Source: Helicobacter pylori (GTDB lineage Bacteria; Campylobacterota; Campylobacteria; Campylobacterales; Helicobacteraceae). From it: a stretch of 64,000 nucleotides of DNA. The notes under the pieces are model-generated. The model had not been told where the DNA came from, ran no database searches, and was given only the letters and a program-made list of their open reading frames with translations. The stretch spans positions 372,001 through 436,000 of the forward strand of contig NZ_CP122954.1 in NCBI RefSeq assembly GCF_030323545.1, in the 5' to 3' direction. The position numbers and the translations under genes are program-made. Shown here piece after piece: positions 40,385 to 50,447 of this stretch; position 1 is the stretch's first letter; every line of letters starts with the position of its first letter.

Positions 40385-42475
40385 TCAAAAGCCTATGTTG
40401 TAGCCCACATAAAAACTAAAGGCTCTTCTATACTTCGCCGTAACGCCTTCTGATTGGTAATAGGTGTGATAAAGCACCGGTATTTTAAGGCCAAATTCTA
40501 TCCCTTGAGAAAAACGAGATCTTTTTTGATGAGCGATTTTGGAAAAATTAGTCCTTATGCCTAAATCAAAAAGGAATTGGAAAGAAGTGTCCTTAGGCTT
40601 AAGATGGTTGCCATCCACTTGATCTAAAAAATTCGTTTTCCAAGTTTGCCCTGCAAGTTGGATACCGGCAAAAAAACCTATATCTATCGCTTCAGTCCCC
40701 CTTTTTCGGGTAAAAACATTATAAAGAAAATCTGTGCCTGCACCATAGCTAGAGAGCGTGGCTTTCACTAAAGAAGGGTTTGAGCCAAATTGAGCGTAAC
40801 CAAAATCATAAAAACCATAATACCTAAGCCCAAACATGCGCTTTTTACCGAAAAATTGCTTATAGCCCATTTTCACGCCAAAGCCGTTCATGTTATTAGA
40901 ATTAGAGTTATGCTCCAAAAAATTCCTAGCAAAGCCCATTTGATAGAGTTGATTCACTTTAGTTTGCATCTCATTAATCACCCCGCCAATCACTGCTTTA
41001 GAGCGATAAAGCCCATAAGCCATTAAAGTTTTTGCTGTGGGGGAATAGGGGCTAGATAAGATCTTGTCTATTTGCGCGGTGGTGGGGGCGTTTGTGGCCT
41101 GCTCTAGTTGGTTTATGATGACTTTTTGCTCTTGTTGGGCTTGTTGTGGGGTTAAATGATTTTGTGGGGTTTGATTATTAGCGCCATTCAATTGCCCCCC
41201 ATAGCTAGGCAAGAAATTCAAACCTTTGTTATTTAAATCCAAATAGGGAGCGACCCAATTGGTGATGAAATCCCCATACGCTACGGTGTTATTAAGCAAG
41301 CTTTCCCCATAGTTGATCGCATCTTGTATCTGGCTATAGCTTGAAGTGCCTGTCAGTTTAGCGGCTTTATTGGCGAAATTTTGCATGCCTGAAAAAATCA
41401 TAGAAGCGGTGATGCCATTAGCGATGATGCTATCGGCTAAATAATAGACTGCCGAGCTAGGGTGGTAGGTGTATTGGCCATTGCCTGATCCAACCGTCGC
41501 TCCAGCGGGTAATGCTTTTAAGGGCGCTTGTGTGGTGTTGTCGTTTTTGGTGTAATAACCCGGGCCGCTAAAGCTTTGGTAGCCTTGTTGGGAATTGCTG
41601 CCATTAGGGGCTTTATTGTAAGTGAAGCCAAATTGCTTTTCATTGGCTAAGCCCCCTAAAATCCCTGCTTGCATTAAAGCCTGGAAGATGTTTTGGGCGT
41701 TTTGGGCTATGGATTTAGCTTCGTTAGTGGCGGTGCATTGGTTTTGAGTGCTGCAAATGGTTTGATTACTGCTTGTTGTGGCTAAGCCGTCTTGTAAAAG
41801 GTGTTGCAAGACTTCAGGGCTAAAATTCACGGAATTACCGCTATTAAAAGATTTATTCGTTAAGGTTTGGTTATACCAGAGCGTGGTTAAAGCGTTGGTA
41901 ATATCATCGTTTAAAGCGTTCATGGCATTGGCTAGACCACTAGGTAAGGCAATAACAGTGCTTTGATTGCCAAATTTGACTTCAAAAAGTTTAGCGTTAG
42001 AAAGATTTTCAGGGTTACGGATTAAAGTCTCGCCGATGAGTTGGGTGAGCTTGTCTAAATTACTGACTAGAGATTGCATATCAAAGGTGGCATTGACATT
42101 GCCTCTTGGGGGGTTGTTGCCTGTATCGCCATTTTGGGCGTTTTGTTGATAACCCCCCGCATAGAGCAAACATCTTTTAGAAGGATCAGGGCAGAGCATT
42201 TGCATTAAAACTCTAGTTTGTTGGCCCATCGCTTCTAAATAATAGGCTAAAGGCACCGCCGCAGATTCTAGAGCGATAGCGTTTTGGCGGATGTAGGTGG
42301 ATGCGTCTTGACTGGCGTTAAGCCCTGAGTTATCCACCCTTTGAATGGCCAAAGAAGTTTGATAACTCACCCCCATAAAAAACCCATCATCTTCTGCCGC
42401 TAAGGGATTGAGAAAAAATAAGGGGAGTAGGCTAGAATAGACAAGCCATTTTTTATTAAAAACAAAGTTTTGCAA
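40385..42475 (-). CDS. hopI: Outer membrane protein HopI
   Basis: A 696-aa Hop-family protein. The signal peptide (hydrophobic LVYSSLLPLFFLNPLA) precedes AEDDGFFMGVSYQTS. The passenger is Asn/Gln/Ser-rich with two close cysteine pairs (MLCPDPSKRCLL and TICSTQNQCTA). The barrel ends in FYVGYNIGF. It is 22 bp upstream of hopL and shares strong C-terminal similarity with it, consistent with tandem duplication of an ancestral hop. Matches HP1156. Confidence 0.93.
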   Translation of the reverse strand: MQNFVFNKKWLVYSSLLPLFFLNPLAAEDDGFFMGVSYQTSLAIQRVDNSGLNASQDASTYIRQNAIALESAAVPLAYYLEAMGQQTRVLMQMLCPDPSKRCLLYAGGYQQNAQNGDTGNNPPRGNVNATFDMQSLVSNLDKLTQLIGETLIRNPENLSNAKLFEVKFGNQSTVIALPSGLANAMNALNDDITNALTTLWYNQTLTNKSFNSGNSVNFSPEVLQHLLQDGLATTSSNQTICSTQNQCTATNEAKSIAQNAQNIFQALMQAGILGGLANEKQFGFTYNKAPNGSNSQQGYQSFSGPGYYTKNDNTTQAPLKALPAGATVGSGNGQYTYHPSSAVYYLADSIIANGITASMIFSGMQNFANKAAKLTGTSSYSQIQDAINYGESLLNNTVAYGDFITNWVAPYLDLNNKGLNFLPSYGGQLNGANNQTPQNHLTPQQAQQEQKVIINQLEQATNAPTTAQIDKILSSPYSPTAKTLMAYGLYRSKAVIGGVINEMQTKVNQLYQMGFARNFLEHNSNSNNMNGFGVKMGYKQFFGKKRMFGLRYYGFYDFGYAQFGSNPSLVKATLSSYGAGTDFLYNVFTRKRGTEAIDIGFFAGIQLAGQTWKTNFLDQVDGNHLKPKDTSFQFLFDLGIRTNFSKIAHQKRSRFSQGIEFGLKIPVLYHTYYQSEGVTAKYRRAFSFYVGYNIGF

Positions 42476-42582
42476 GGGGTTATCCTTTTCTTTTTACAAG
42501 ATTTGAGCTATCCTAAATTTTATCTTATTTACCGCTTAAGTTTAATGGTTAGTCGCTTAATTGTTGATTAAAATGGGCTATT

Positions 42583-43644
42583 TTAGGTGCTCAAAATCGT
42601 TTCAATAATGGTTTTTGCGCCGTCTTTAGCGATTTTTTGCTGCAATTGGTTGCTGATAGTGGTGAGGTTTTTATTGCCTTGGTCGTCTTTTTGGTTGAGC
42701 TTTCTAATGACTTCAAAGAGTTTTTTAGGCAATAATTCATTTTGAGGCACGACATAGCATAAGTTTTCTTTTTCAAATTCTAAGACATTGTAATACTGGT
42801 GGTTATTGCTCGCAAAAGGGTAGGGGATAAAAATCGTGGGTAAGCCATTAGCACACAATTCCCACACGCTGCTCGCTCCAGCTCTACTCACACACAAATC
42901 CGCCTTGCGCATGACTTCTATGATGTTATTGTGGAAAGCGAACAAATCTATCTTATCCAACAGCCCTAATTCCTGGTAAAAAAAGCGTATTCTTTCATGA
43001 GCGTCCGAGCCGCAAATATGCGTGATTTTAATCCCTTGTTTGGTGAGTTTAGGAGCGTTTAATAAGGCAAATTCATTGATCGCTTTTGCCCCTTGCGAAC
43101 CGCCTAAAAATAAAATATGCTTGATTTCAGTGCGAGTCCTAGCAAAATCAAAAAAAGCGTTTTGCACGGGATAGGAGGTTAAAACATGATTTCCCTTATC
43201 CTTAAAGGCGTAGCTTGAAAACACCGCTTTAGCTTTAGGGGAAAGGTAGCGGTTAAGAGAGCCTTTGATCGCATTTTGCTCATGGATATAAAGGGGTATT
43301 TTATTGAGTAAGCTTGCAAAACTCGCCGGCCCTGCGCTAAACCCTCCCACGCTAATGGTGTGCGTGATCTGGTGTTTTTTTAAGATTTCTTTGGCCTTAA
43401 AAGCGGCTTTAGCTTGCAAGAATAAAGAGCCTATTTTTTTAAAAAAGCTTTTATTGACCACGCCTTGCGTGTTGAAAAAATAGCGTTCGCTAAACAGGGG
43501 GCTGTTTTCAAACCATTCCTTATCCTGCCCATAAGTTGAGCCTAAATAAATAGCCTCTATGCCTTGCTTTTCTAATTCTATGGCTAAGGCTTTAGCGATA
43601 GAGAGATGCCCCCCTGTGCCTCCCCCTGTAAGAGCGAATTTCAT
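42583..43644 (-). CDS. murG: UDP-GlcNAc transferase MurG
   Basis: A 353-aa GT28 glycosyltransferase that makes lipid II on the inner face of the cytoplasmic membrane. LTGGGTGGHLSIAKALA at the N-terminus and LFLGGSQGAKAINEF in the middle are the two glycine-rich loops; SRAGASSVWELCANGLP is the nucleotide-sugar site. Length is normal. It is 12 bp after fliW. Matches HP1155. Confidence 0.95.
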   Translation of the reverse strand: MKFALTGGGTGGHLSIAKALAIELEKQGIEAIYLGSTYGQDKEWFENSPLFSERYFFNTQGVVNKSFFKKIGSLFLQAKAAFKAKEILKKHQITHTISVGGFSAGPASFASLLNKIPLYIHEQNAIKGSLNRYLSPKAKAVFSSYAFKDKGNHVLTSYPVQNAFFDFARTRTEIKHILFLGGSQGAKAINEFALLNAPKLTKQGIKITHICGSDAHERIRFFYQELGLLDKIDLFAFHNNIIEVMRKADLCVSRAGASSVWELCANGLPTIFIPYPFASNNHQYYNVLEFEKENLCYVVPQNELLPKKLFEVIRKLNQKDDQGNKNLTTISNQLQQKIAKDGAKTIIETILST

Positions 43645-43656
43645 GATTAAAAACCT

Positions 43657-44064
43657 TTAAGCTCGTTCTTTTTCTTGAATCACAAAGCTTTTTAAAGGAT
43701 CTCTAAAGCCAAAATCCGGATAATCCATCATAGAAAGCGCCACTTGAGCGCCAAAGCCATTTTTGGAATTAAACACTAAAGGGGCTAAGAAATTAACCAT
43801 AGAATCTTCTAAATTTTTTTGTAACACGACCACGCAATACACCTCAACTTTGGAATGAGAATCCAATTCTAGCAGTAATTCTATGTATTTGGGTATCACA
43901 AAGCTGTATTCCCTCAAACAATAAGGATTCACTAAAACCATATCCAACGCCATGGGCGAGTTCGTTTGACTAACCAATCGGCTGAATAAGGAATCAATTT
44001 TTTCCAAACGCACTTCATTGATATGCTCAAATCCTAAAATAGGGGCTTTTAAAAAGTAATTCAC
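43657..44064 (-). CDS. fliW: Flagellar assembly factor FliW
   Basis: A 135-aa FliW protein. In relatives it binds flagellin and the translation regulator CsrA, linking flagellin level to flagellin synthesis. The C-terminal region NFLAPLVFNSKNGFGAQV is the typical FliW core. H. pylori carries two FliW paralogues (HP1154 and HP1377); this one matches HP1154. It is divergent from valS and 12 bp from murG. Confidence 0.85.
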   Translation of the reverse strand: MNYFLKAPILGFEHINEVRLEKIDSLFSRLVSQTNSPMALDMVLVNPYCLREYSFVIPKYIELLLELDSHSKVEVYCVVVLQKNLEDSMVNFLAPLVFNSKNGFGAQVALSMMDYPDFGFRDPLKSFVIQEKERA

Positions 44065-44097
44065 TGGACTATCCTTTTTAATTTAAATGCTTTGTTG

Positions 44098-44103
44098 TAT
44101 AAT
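44098..44103 (+). promoter_or_regulatory. -10 box upstream of valS
   Basis: TATAAT after TTGTTG, about 100 bp before the valS ATG, in the divergent fliW-valS interval. Confidence 0.5.
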
Positions 44104-44200
44104 TTTAAAAAAATACGCAACAATTAAAAGCGTAAAAGCAAAAGGCGTTCCAAATCCAACCATTTTTGAAAGAACGCTCTATTTTAGGATAATAATAACA

Positions 44201-46819
44201 ATGAAACAAGAACCCACTACCTACCAGCCAAAAGAAATAGAAAAAAAGATTTATGAAATTTGCTCTCATAGGGGGTATTTTGAAATTGATGGCAATGAAA
44301 AAATCCAAGAAAAAGGCAAACGATTTTGTTTGATGATGCCCCCTCCTAATGTGACTGGCATTTTACACATAGGGCATGCCCTAACTTTAAGCTTGCAAGA
44401 TATTTTAGCGCGCTACAAACGCATGGATGGGTATAAGACTTTGTATCAGCCAGGGTTGGATCACGCCGGCATTGCAACACAAAATGTCGTAGAAAAGCAG
44501 CTTTTAAGTCAAGGGATTAAAAAAGAAGATTTAGGGCGTGAAGAGTTCGTTCAAAAAGTGTGGGAATGGAAAGAAAAGAGCGGGGGAGCGATTTTAGAGC
44601 AAATGAAGCGTTTAGGCGTGAGCGCGGCCTTTTCTAGGACTCGTTTCACGATGGATAAGGGTTTGCAAAGAGCGGTTAAATTGGCGTTTTTGAAATGGTA
44701 TGAACAAGGTCTCATCGTTCAAGATAACTACATGGTGAATTGGTGCACTAAAGATGGGGCATTGAGCGATATTGAAGTGGAGTATGAAGAGCGTAAGGGG
44801 GCGTTGTATTATATTAGATATTATTTAGAAAATCAAAAAGATTATTTAGTGGTGGCTACCACACGCCCTGAAACTTTGTTTGGCGATAGCGCGCTCATGG
44901 TCAATCCTAACGATGAGAGATACAAGCATTTAGTGGGGCAAAAAGTGATCTTGCCTTTAATCAATCGCACAATCCCTATTATCGCTGATACGCATGTGGA
45001 AATGGAGTTTGGCACAGGGTGTGTGAAGGTTACCCCTAGGCATGATTTTAACGATTATGAAGTGGGCAAACGCCACCATTTGGAGGCGGTTAAAATCTTT
45101 GATGAAAAAGGGATTTTAAATGCGTATTGCGGGGAATTTGAGAACCTGGAGCGATTAGAAGCCAGAGATAAGGTCGTAGAAAAATTAAAAGAAAACGCCT
45201 TATTGGAAAAGATAGAAGAGCATGCGCATCAAGTGGGGCATTGCTATCGTTGTCATAATGTGGTAGAGCCTTATGTGTCTAAGCAATGGTTTGTCAAGCC
45301 TGAAATCGCTCAAAGTTCTATTGAAAAAATCCAACAAGGTTTGGCGCGATTTTACCCCTCTAATTGGATCAATAATTATAACGCTTGGATGAGGGAATTA
45401 CGCCCTTGGTGTATCAGCAGGCAATTGTTTTGGGGGCATCAAATACCGGTGTTTACTTGCGAGAATAACCACCAGTTCGTAAGCCTTGATACCCCTTTAA
45501 ACTGCCCTACTTGCAAGAGTGAAACATTAGAGCAAGATAAAGATGTGCTAGACACATGGTTTAGTTCAGGGTTATGGGCGTTTTCCACTCTAGGGTGGGG
45601 GCAAGAAAAAAGCGGTTTGTTTAACGAAAACGATTTGAAAGATTTCTACCCTAACACAACGCTCATTACCGGGTTTGACATCCTCTTTTTTTGGGTGGCC
45701 AGAATGCTTTTTTGCAGCGAATCGCTTTTAGGCGAATTGCCCTTTAAAGATATTTACTTGCACGCCCTAGTCAGGGATGAAAAAGGTGAAAAAATGAGCA
45801 AATCTAAGGGTAATGTAATCGATCCTTTAGAGATGATAGAAAAATACGGCACGGATAGCTTGCGTTTCACTTTGGCCAATTTGTGCGCTACGGGCAGGGA
45901 CATTAAGCTTTCTACTGCGCATTTAGAAAATAACAAGAATTTTGCCAACAAGATTTTTAATGCGGTGAGTTATTTGAAACTCAAACAAGAAGCTTTCAAA
46001 GACAGGGAGCATTTGAGTGAATACCAAACGCCTTTAGGGCGTTATGCCAAATCGCGCTTAAATCTTGTGACTAAAGAGGTGCGTAACGCTTTGGATAACT
46101 ACCGCTTTAATGATGCGACGACTTTGTTATACCGCTTTTTGTGGGGGGAATTTTGCGATTGGTTCATTGAATTTTCTAAAGTGGAAAATGAAGCGATAGA
46201 CGAATTAGGGAGCGTGTTAAAAGAGGCTTTAAAACTCTTGCACCCTTTCATGCCCTTTATCAGCGAGTCTTTATACCACAAGCTCAGTAACACGGAACTA
46301 GAAAACGCTCATTCTATCATGATCATGCCTTACCCTAAAGATTTAGCGCAAGATGAACCATTAGAGCATGAATTTGAAGTGATCAAAGATTGCATCGTGT
46401 CTTTAAGGCGTTTAAAAATCATGCTAGAAACCCCACCGATTGTTTTAAAAGAAGCGAGCGTGGGATTAAGGGAAACTATAGAAAACACAGAGCGTTTGCA
46501 AACTTACGCCCAAAAATTAGCGAAATTAGAAAAAGTCAGCGTGATAACTTATAAGCCTTTAAAAAGCGTGAGCGATGTGGGGGAATTTTGCCAAACTTAT
46601 GCAAATTTAGAAAATCTTGATTTAAGCCCGCTCATTGCTCGTTTAAAAAAGCAGTTAGAAAAATTGGAAAAAGAAAAACTAAAACTCAATTTGCACAATG
46701 AAAATTTTGTCAAAAACGCACCCAAAAGCGTGCTAGAAAAAGCCAAAGAGAGTTTAAAAACGCTTTTAGAAAAAGAAAGTAAAATTAAGCAAGAATTGGA
46801 TTTGTTAGAACAACCATAA
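44201..46819 (+). CDS. valS: Valyl-tRNA synthetase
   Basis: An 872-aa class I synthetase. PPPNVTGILHIGHAL holds HIGH, GEKMSKSKGNVIDP holds KMSKS, and the editing domain with TTRPETLFGDSALMVNP lies between. The C-terminal coiled-coil arm typical of ValRS is present (alternating E and K from about residue 805). The frame opens at 44087, but the ATG at 44201 gives the normal N-terminus; a TAGGAT site lies about 10 nt upstream. It is followed by ffh after 14 bp. Matches HP1153. Confidence 0.96.
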   Translation: MKQEPTTYQPKEIEKKIYEICSHRGYFEIDGNEKIQEKGKRFCLMMPPPNVTGILHIGHALTLSLQDILARYKRMDGYKTLYQPGLDHAGIATQNVVEKQLLSQGIKKEDLGREEFVQKVWEWKEKSGGAILEQMKRLGVSAAFSRTRFTMDKGLQRAVKLAFLKWYEQGLIVQDNYMVNWCTKDGALSDIEVEYEERKGALYYIRYYLENQKDYLVVATTRPETLFGDSALMVNPNDERYKHLVGQKVILPLINRTIPIIADTHVEMEFGTGCVKVTPRHDFNDYEVGKRHHLEAVKIFDEKGILNAYCGEFENLERLEARDKVVEKLKENALLEKIEEHAHQVGHCYRCHNVVEPYVSKQWFVKPEIAQSSIEKIQQGLARFYPSNWINNYNAWMRELRPWCISRQLFWGHQIPVFTCENNHQFVSLDTPLNCPTCKSETLEQDKDVLDTWFSSGLWAFSTLGWGQEKSGLFNENDLKDFYPNTTLITGFDILFFWVARMLFCSESLLGELPFKDIYLHALVRDEKGEKMSKSKGNVIDPLEMIEKYGTDSLRFTLANLCATGRDIKLSTAHLENNKNFANKIFNAVSYLKLKQEAFKDREHLSEYQTPLGRYAKSRLNLVTKEVRNALDNYRFNDATTLLYRFLWGEFCDWFIEFSKVENEAIDELGSVLKEALKLLHPFMPFISESLYHKLSNTELENAHSIMIMPYPKDLAQDEPLEHEFEVIKDCIVSLRRLKIMLETPPIVLKEASVGLRETIENTERLQTYAQKLAKLEKVSVITYKPLKSVSDVGEFCQTYANLENLDLSPLIARLKKQLEKLEKEKLKLNLHNENFVKNAPKSVLEKAKESLKTLLEKESKIKQELDLLEQP

Positions 46820-46833
46820 TAAAAGGATAGAAA

Positions 46834-48180
46834 ATGTTTCAAGCATTAAGCGATGGGTTTAAAAACGCGCTCAATAAAATCCGCTTTCAAGATGATGAAA
46901 AGGCGCTAGACAGAGCGTTAGATGAATTGAAAAAAACGCTTTTGAAAAATGATGTGCATCATAAAGTCGCTAGAGAATTGCTTAAAAAAGTGGAAAGTCA
47001 AACGAAACTTAATGGCATTGGTAAGCAGCAATTTTTAGACGCTTTAGAAAAGAGTTTGTTAGAAATCTTAAGCGCTAAAGGGAGCAGTGGTTTTACTTTC
47101 GCTCAAACGCCCCCCACCGTGGTTTTAATGGCAGGTTTGCAAGGAAGCGGTAAGACAACCACGACCGCTAAACTCGCTCATTATTTAAAAACCAAAAATA
47201 AAAAAGTGCTTTTATGCGCATGCGATTTGCAACGCCTAGCGGCAGTGGAGCAATTAAAGGTTTTGGGCGAACAGGTGGGCGTGGAAGTTTTTTATGAAGA
47301 AAATAAAAGCGTGAAAGAAATCGCTAGCAACGCTTTAAAAAGGGCTAAAGAAGCGCAATTTGATGTTTTGCTCGTGGATAGCGCAGGGCGTTTAGCCATT
47401 GATAAAGAGCTTATGCAAGAATTAAAGGAAGTTAAAGAAGTCTTAAACCCCCATGAAGTGCTGTATGTCGCAGACGCCTTGAGCGGGCAAGATGGGGTCA
47501 AAAGCGCGAACACATTCAATGAAGAAATAGGCGTGAGTGGGGTGGTGTTAAGCAAATTTGACAGCGATTCTAAAGGGGGTATCGCCTTAGGCATCACTTA
47601 CCAATTAGGCTTACCCTTGCGTTTTATTGGGAGCGGGGAAAAAATCCCTGATTTAGATGTGTTTGTGCCTGAAAGGATTGTGGGGCGTTTGATGGGGGCT
47701 GGAGATATTGTCTCGCTCGCTGAAAAAACCGCTAGCGTTTTAAACCCTAATGAGGCCAAAGATTTGAGCAAAAAACTCAAAAAAGGGCAATTCACTTTCA
47801 ACGATTTTTTAAACCAGATTGAAAAGGTGAAAAAATTAGGCTCTATGAGTTCTCTAATCTCTATGATTCCAGGTTTAGGGAATATGGCAAACGCGCTAAA
47901 AGACACGGATTTAGAAAGCTCTTTAGAAGTGAAAAAAATCAAGGCTATGGTCAATTCCATGACCAAAAAAGAGCAAGAAAACCCCGAGATTTTAAACGGC
48001 AGCCGAAGAAAAAGGATCGCTTTAGGGAGCGGCTTAGAAGTGTCTGAAATCAACCGCATCATCAAACGCTTTGATCAAGCGAGCAAAATGGCGAAACGCT
48101 TAACAAATAAAAAGGGCATTAGCGATTTGATGAATCTAATGAGTCAGGCTAAAAATCAAACACCCCCTAAAATGCACTGA
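46834..48180 (+). CDS. ffh: Signal recognition particle protein Ffh
   Basis: A 448-aa SRP54 GTPase that binds signal peptides and SRP RNA. The N domain is followed by the G1 motif AGLQGSGKTTTTAK, DSAGRL, SKFDSDSKGG, and the M domain with GSMSSLISMIPGLGNM and GSRRKRIALGSG for RNA binding. Start ATG at 46834 has AAGGATAG upstream. It lies 14 bp after valS. Matches HP1152. Confidence 0.96.
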   Translation: MFQALSDGFKNALNKIRFQDDEKALDRALDELKKTLLKNDVHHKVARELLKKVESQTKLNGIGKQQFLDALEKSLLEILSAKGSSGFTFAQTPPTVVLMAGLQGSGKTTTTAKLAHYLKTKNKKVLLCACDLQRLAAVEQLKVLGEQVGVEVFYEENKSVKEIASNALKRAKEAQFDVLLVDSAGRLAIDKELMQELKEVKEVLNPHEVLYVADALSGQDGVKSANTFNEEIGVSGVVLSKFDSDSKGGIALGITYQLGLPLRFIGSGEKIPDLDVFVPERIVGRLMGAGDIVSLAEKTASVLNPNEAKDLSKKLKKGQFTFNDFLNQIEKVKKLGSMSSLISMIPGLGNMANALKDTDLESSLEVKKIKAMVNSMTKKEQENPEILNGSRRKRIALGSGLEVSEINRIIKRFDQASKMAKRLTNKKGISDLMNLMSQAKNQTPPKMH

Positions 48181-48210
48181 TTTTTAAGCATGTTTTAGGT
48201 GCTTTTGTTG

Positions 48211-48216
48211 TATAAT
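48211..48216 (+). promoter_or_regulatory. -10 box of the rpsP operon
   Basis: TATAAT preceded by TTGTTG lies 38 bp before rpsP, which has an AGGAGA site. It probably drives rpsP-khpA-rimM-trmD-rplS. Confidence 0.65.
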
Positions 48217-48253
48217 CCCAAATTTAATATGAATATTTTAGGAGATTTTTGTA

Positions 48254-48484
48254 ATGACAGTCATTAGACTCACGCGCATTGGGAGAAAGAAAAAGCCTTT
48301 TTACAGAGTGGTGGTAACCGATTCTAGGAAAAGAAGGGATGGAGGTTGGATTGAATCCATTGGGTATTACAACCCTTTAAGCGAGCCTAAAGATATTAAG
48401 ATTGATAAGGAGCGCTTGAATTACTGGAAAGGCGTGGGGGCTAAAATGAGCGAGAGGGTGGAAAAACTTTTTCAAAAAATCTAA
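48254..48484 (+). CDS. rpsP: 30S ribosomal protein S16
   Basis: A 76-aa S16 protein of the small subunit. The sequence from [20 protein letters not shown] and the [19 protein letters not shown] segment are diagnostic. It begins a five-gene translation operon with very short gaps. Matches HP1151. Confidence 0.97.
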   Translation: MTVIRLTRIGRKKKPFYRVVVTDSRKRRDGGWIESIGYYNPLSEPKDIKIDKERLNYWKGVGAKMSERVEKLFQKI

Positions 48485-48500
48485 GGTTTTGTGAGGCTAA

Positions 48501-48824
48501 ATGCACGAATTAGATCCTTTGAACACGCCTTTTTCTCAAGCTGAGTGTAAGGACTATTCGTATTGCGTGGCAACTTTTTTAGAAAAATATTTAAAAAAGG
48601 TTGTTTCTTTTCCTCAAGCTTTGAGCGTAGAGTACACGCTTTTAGAAGATAAAGTCAAACAAATCACTATTTATACCCACTCATCAGACATGGGGCATGT
48701 GATTGGTAAAGAGGGCAAAATGGTGAGTGCGATTAAGGCGTTTGTTTCTGGTGTGAAAGCCAAAGACGGGTTTTCTTATAAGATTGTTGTTTTTGCCAGT
48801 AAAAATAGCGATCAAACGCCTTGA
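48501..48824 (+). CDS. khpA: KH-domain RNA-binding protein KhpA
   Basis: A 107-aa protein with a KH domain whose GxxG loop is GHVIGKEGKMVSAIKAF. It sits between rpsP and rimM, the usual place for the KhpA/YlqC family, which binds RNA and affects ribosomes and cell growth. The N-terminal 35 residues are longer than in Gram-positive KhpA. The stop codon directly abuts the rimM start. Matches HP1150. Confidence 0.88.
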   Translation: MHELDPLNTPFSQAECKDYSYCVATFLEKYLKKVVSFPQALSVEYTLLEDKVKQITIYTHSSDMGHVIGKEGKMVSAIKAFVSGVKAKDGFSYKIVVFASKNSDQTP

Positions 48825-49379
48825 ATGGTTTCTATGCTTTTAGTGGGCAGAATTGGTAAAAGCGTGGGGCTTAATGGGGGGTTAAAGCTTCATTTAGAGA
48901 GCGATTTTCCGGAGTGCTTAAAAAAAGGCGTTAAGGTGAGCGTTGCTCCCTTGAACGCTTTCTCTCGCGCTTCTTCTTTTAAAGAATATATCATCCATTC
49001 TTATGAACATGCCAAAAACCTGTTGTTTTTAGAAACTATCCACACGCCCGAAAAGGCTAAAGAGCTGACTAATTTAGGGCTTTTTATGAGCGAAGTAGAG
49101 AGTAAAAAACTCTGTGTTTTAAAAGAGGGCGAGTTTTTTTATTGCGATTTAGTAGGGCTTAGCGTGGTGGAAGAAAACGAGATTTTAGGAAAAGTCATAG
49201 AAATCCAAAGGATTTCTCAAATAGATTATTTTCTAGTTGAAACCACGAGAAGTTTGGTTGAAAAAGGTTTGGCTAAGATTTTTTTAATCCCTTATAGGGA
49301 TTTTTATATCAAAGAAATCCTTTTGCAAGACAAAAAAATAACCACCCATAACGCTAAAACGCTTTTAGAGAATAGTTGA
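48825..49379 (+). CDS. rimM: Ribosome maturation factor RimM
   Basis: A 184-aa protein. VGRIGKSVGLNGGLKLHLES is the N-terminal RimM domain, and the PRC-barrel follows (FFYCDLVGLSVVEENEILGK). It helps 30S head assembly around S19. Its start touches the khpA stop and its stop touches the trmD start. A second ATG four codons on (48834) is possible. Matches HP1149. Confidence 0.92.
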   Translation: MVSMLLVGRIGKSVGLNGGLKLHLESDFPECLKKGVKVSVAPLNAFSRASSFKEYIIHSYEHAKNLLFLETIHTPEKAKELTNLGLFMSEVESKKLCVLKEGEFFYCDLVGLSVVEENEILGKVIEIQRISQIDYFLVETTRSLVEKGLAKIFLIPYRDFYIKEILLQDKKITTHNAKTLLENS

Positions 49380-50069
49380 GTGAAATTCAGCGTTTTAACC
49401 CTTTTCCCACAACTTGTATGGCCTTATTTTGAAGATTCTATTTTAAAAAGAGCGTTAGAAAAAAATCTTTTTGAATTGGAAGTGTTAAATCTTAGAGGTT
49501 TTAGCACCAATAAATATCAAAAAGCGGATCACACGCTCATTGGTGGGGGTGCAGGGCAAATTTTAGACCCTGAGATGATAGAAAACGCGCTCCATTCTGT
49601 TAAAAACCCTAAACACACGATTTTTTTAAGCGCGGTGGGCAAGCCTTTCAAGCAAACAGACGCGATGCGTTTGGCTCAAAAAAAGCATGTCGTTTTGGTG
49701 TGCGGGCGTTATGAGGGCTTTGATGAACGCTCTATTGAACTTGACGCTGATGAGGTTTTTTGTATAGGCGATTTTATTTTAACGGGGGGCGAGCTTGGGG
49801 CGTTGTGCTTGATAGATAGTATCGCTCGCCACATTCAAGGGGTTTTGGGTAACGCTCAATCTTTAGAAAACGAGAGCTTTGAAAACCACTATTTGGAAGC
49901 CCCTAATTTCGCTAACGCTGTTTTTAAATCCAAAGAAATCAATAAAATCCCTGCCCCTTTAGAATATTCTAAAGGAAATCATGCTAAAATCAAGCAACTA
50001 GAACTTGATTTGTCAAAATTAAGGACAAAATTTTACCGCCTTGATTTATTCAAACAGCACAAATCATGA
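49380..50069 (+). CDS. trmD: tRNA (guanine-N1) methyltransferase TrmD
   Basis: A 229-aa SPOUT methyltransferase that makes m1G37 in tRNA, which prevents frameshifting. The knot region GRYEGFDERSIE and LTGGELGALCLIDSIARHI is diagnostic. Translation starts at a GTG directly after the rimM stop, implying coupling. Matches HP1148. Confidence 0.95.
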   Translation: MKFSVLTLFPQLVWPYFEDSILKRALEKNLFELEVLNLRGFSTNKYQKADHTLIGGGAGQILDPEMIENALHSVKNPKHTIFLSAVGKPFKQTDAMRLAQKKHVVLVCGRYEGFDERSIELDADEVFCIGDFILTGGELGALCLIDSIARHIQGVLGNAQSLENESFENHYLEAPNFANAVFKSKEINKIPAPLEYSKGNHAKIKQLELDLSKLRTKFYRLDLFKQHKS

Positions 50070-50090
50070 AATTGACATTAAGGAAAACAC

Positions 50091-50447
50091 ATGAAAAACC
50101 GCTACATTCAGCAGTTTGAAGACGCTCAATTAAAAGACAAGACCATGCCAACATTTAAGGCCGGCGATACTTTGAGATTGGGTATTACCATTAAAGAAGG
50201 CGAAAAAACACGAACTCAGTATTTTGAAGGCGTGTGCATTGCGATTAGAGGCAATGGCGTGGATAAGACTTTTTGCGTGCGTAAAATAGGGGCTAACAAT
50301 ATCGGCGTGGAGAAAATTTTCCCTTTTTATAGCGAAAGTTTGGCGAGCGTTGAGGTGTTGCGTGTGGGTAGGGTGCGCCGCGCGAAGCTCTACTACTTGC
50401 GCGATAGGAGAGGTAAGGCAGCAAGGATTAAAGAAGTCCGCCATTAA
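50091..50447 (+). CDS. rplS: 50S ribosomal protein L19
   Basis: A 118-aa large-subunit protein. [32 protein letters not shown] and [20 protein letters not shown] are diagnostic. Start ATG at 50091 has an AAGGA site. It ends the rpsP operon. Matches HP1147. Confidence 0.97.
   Translation: MKNRYIQQFEDAQLKDKTMPTFKAGDTLRLGITIKEGEKTRTQYFEGVCIAIRGNGVDKTFCVRKIGANNIGVEKIFPFYSESLASVEVLRVGRVRRAKLYYLRDRRGKAARIKEVRH

Noticed and set aside
44641..44660. TTTCACG sequence in valS as a parS site
   Set aside because: Only a half palindrome within coding sequence; it does not match a full parS.
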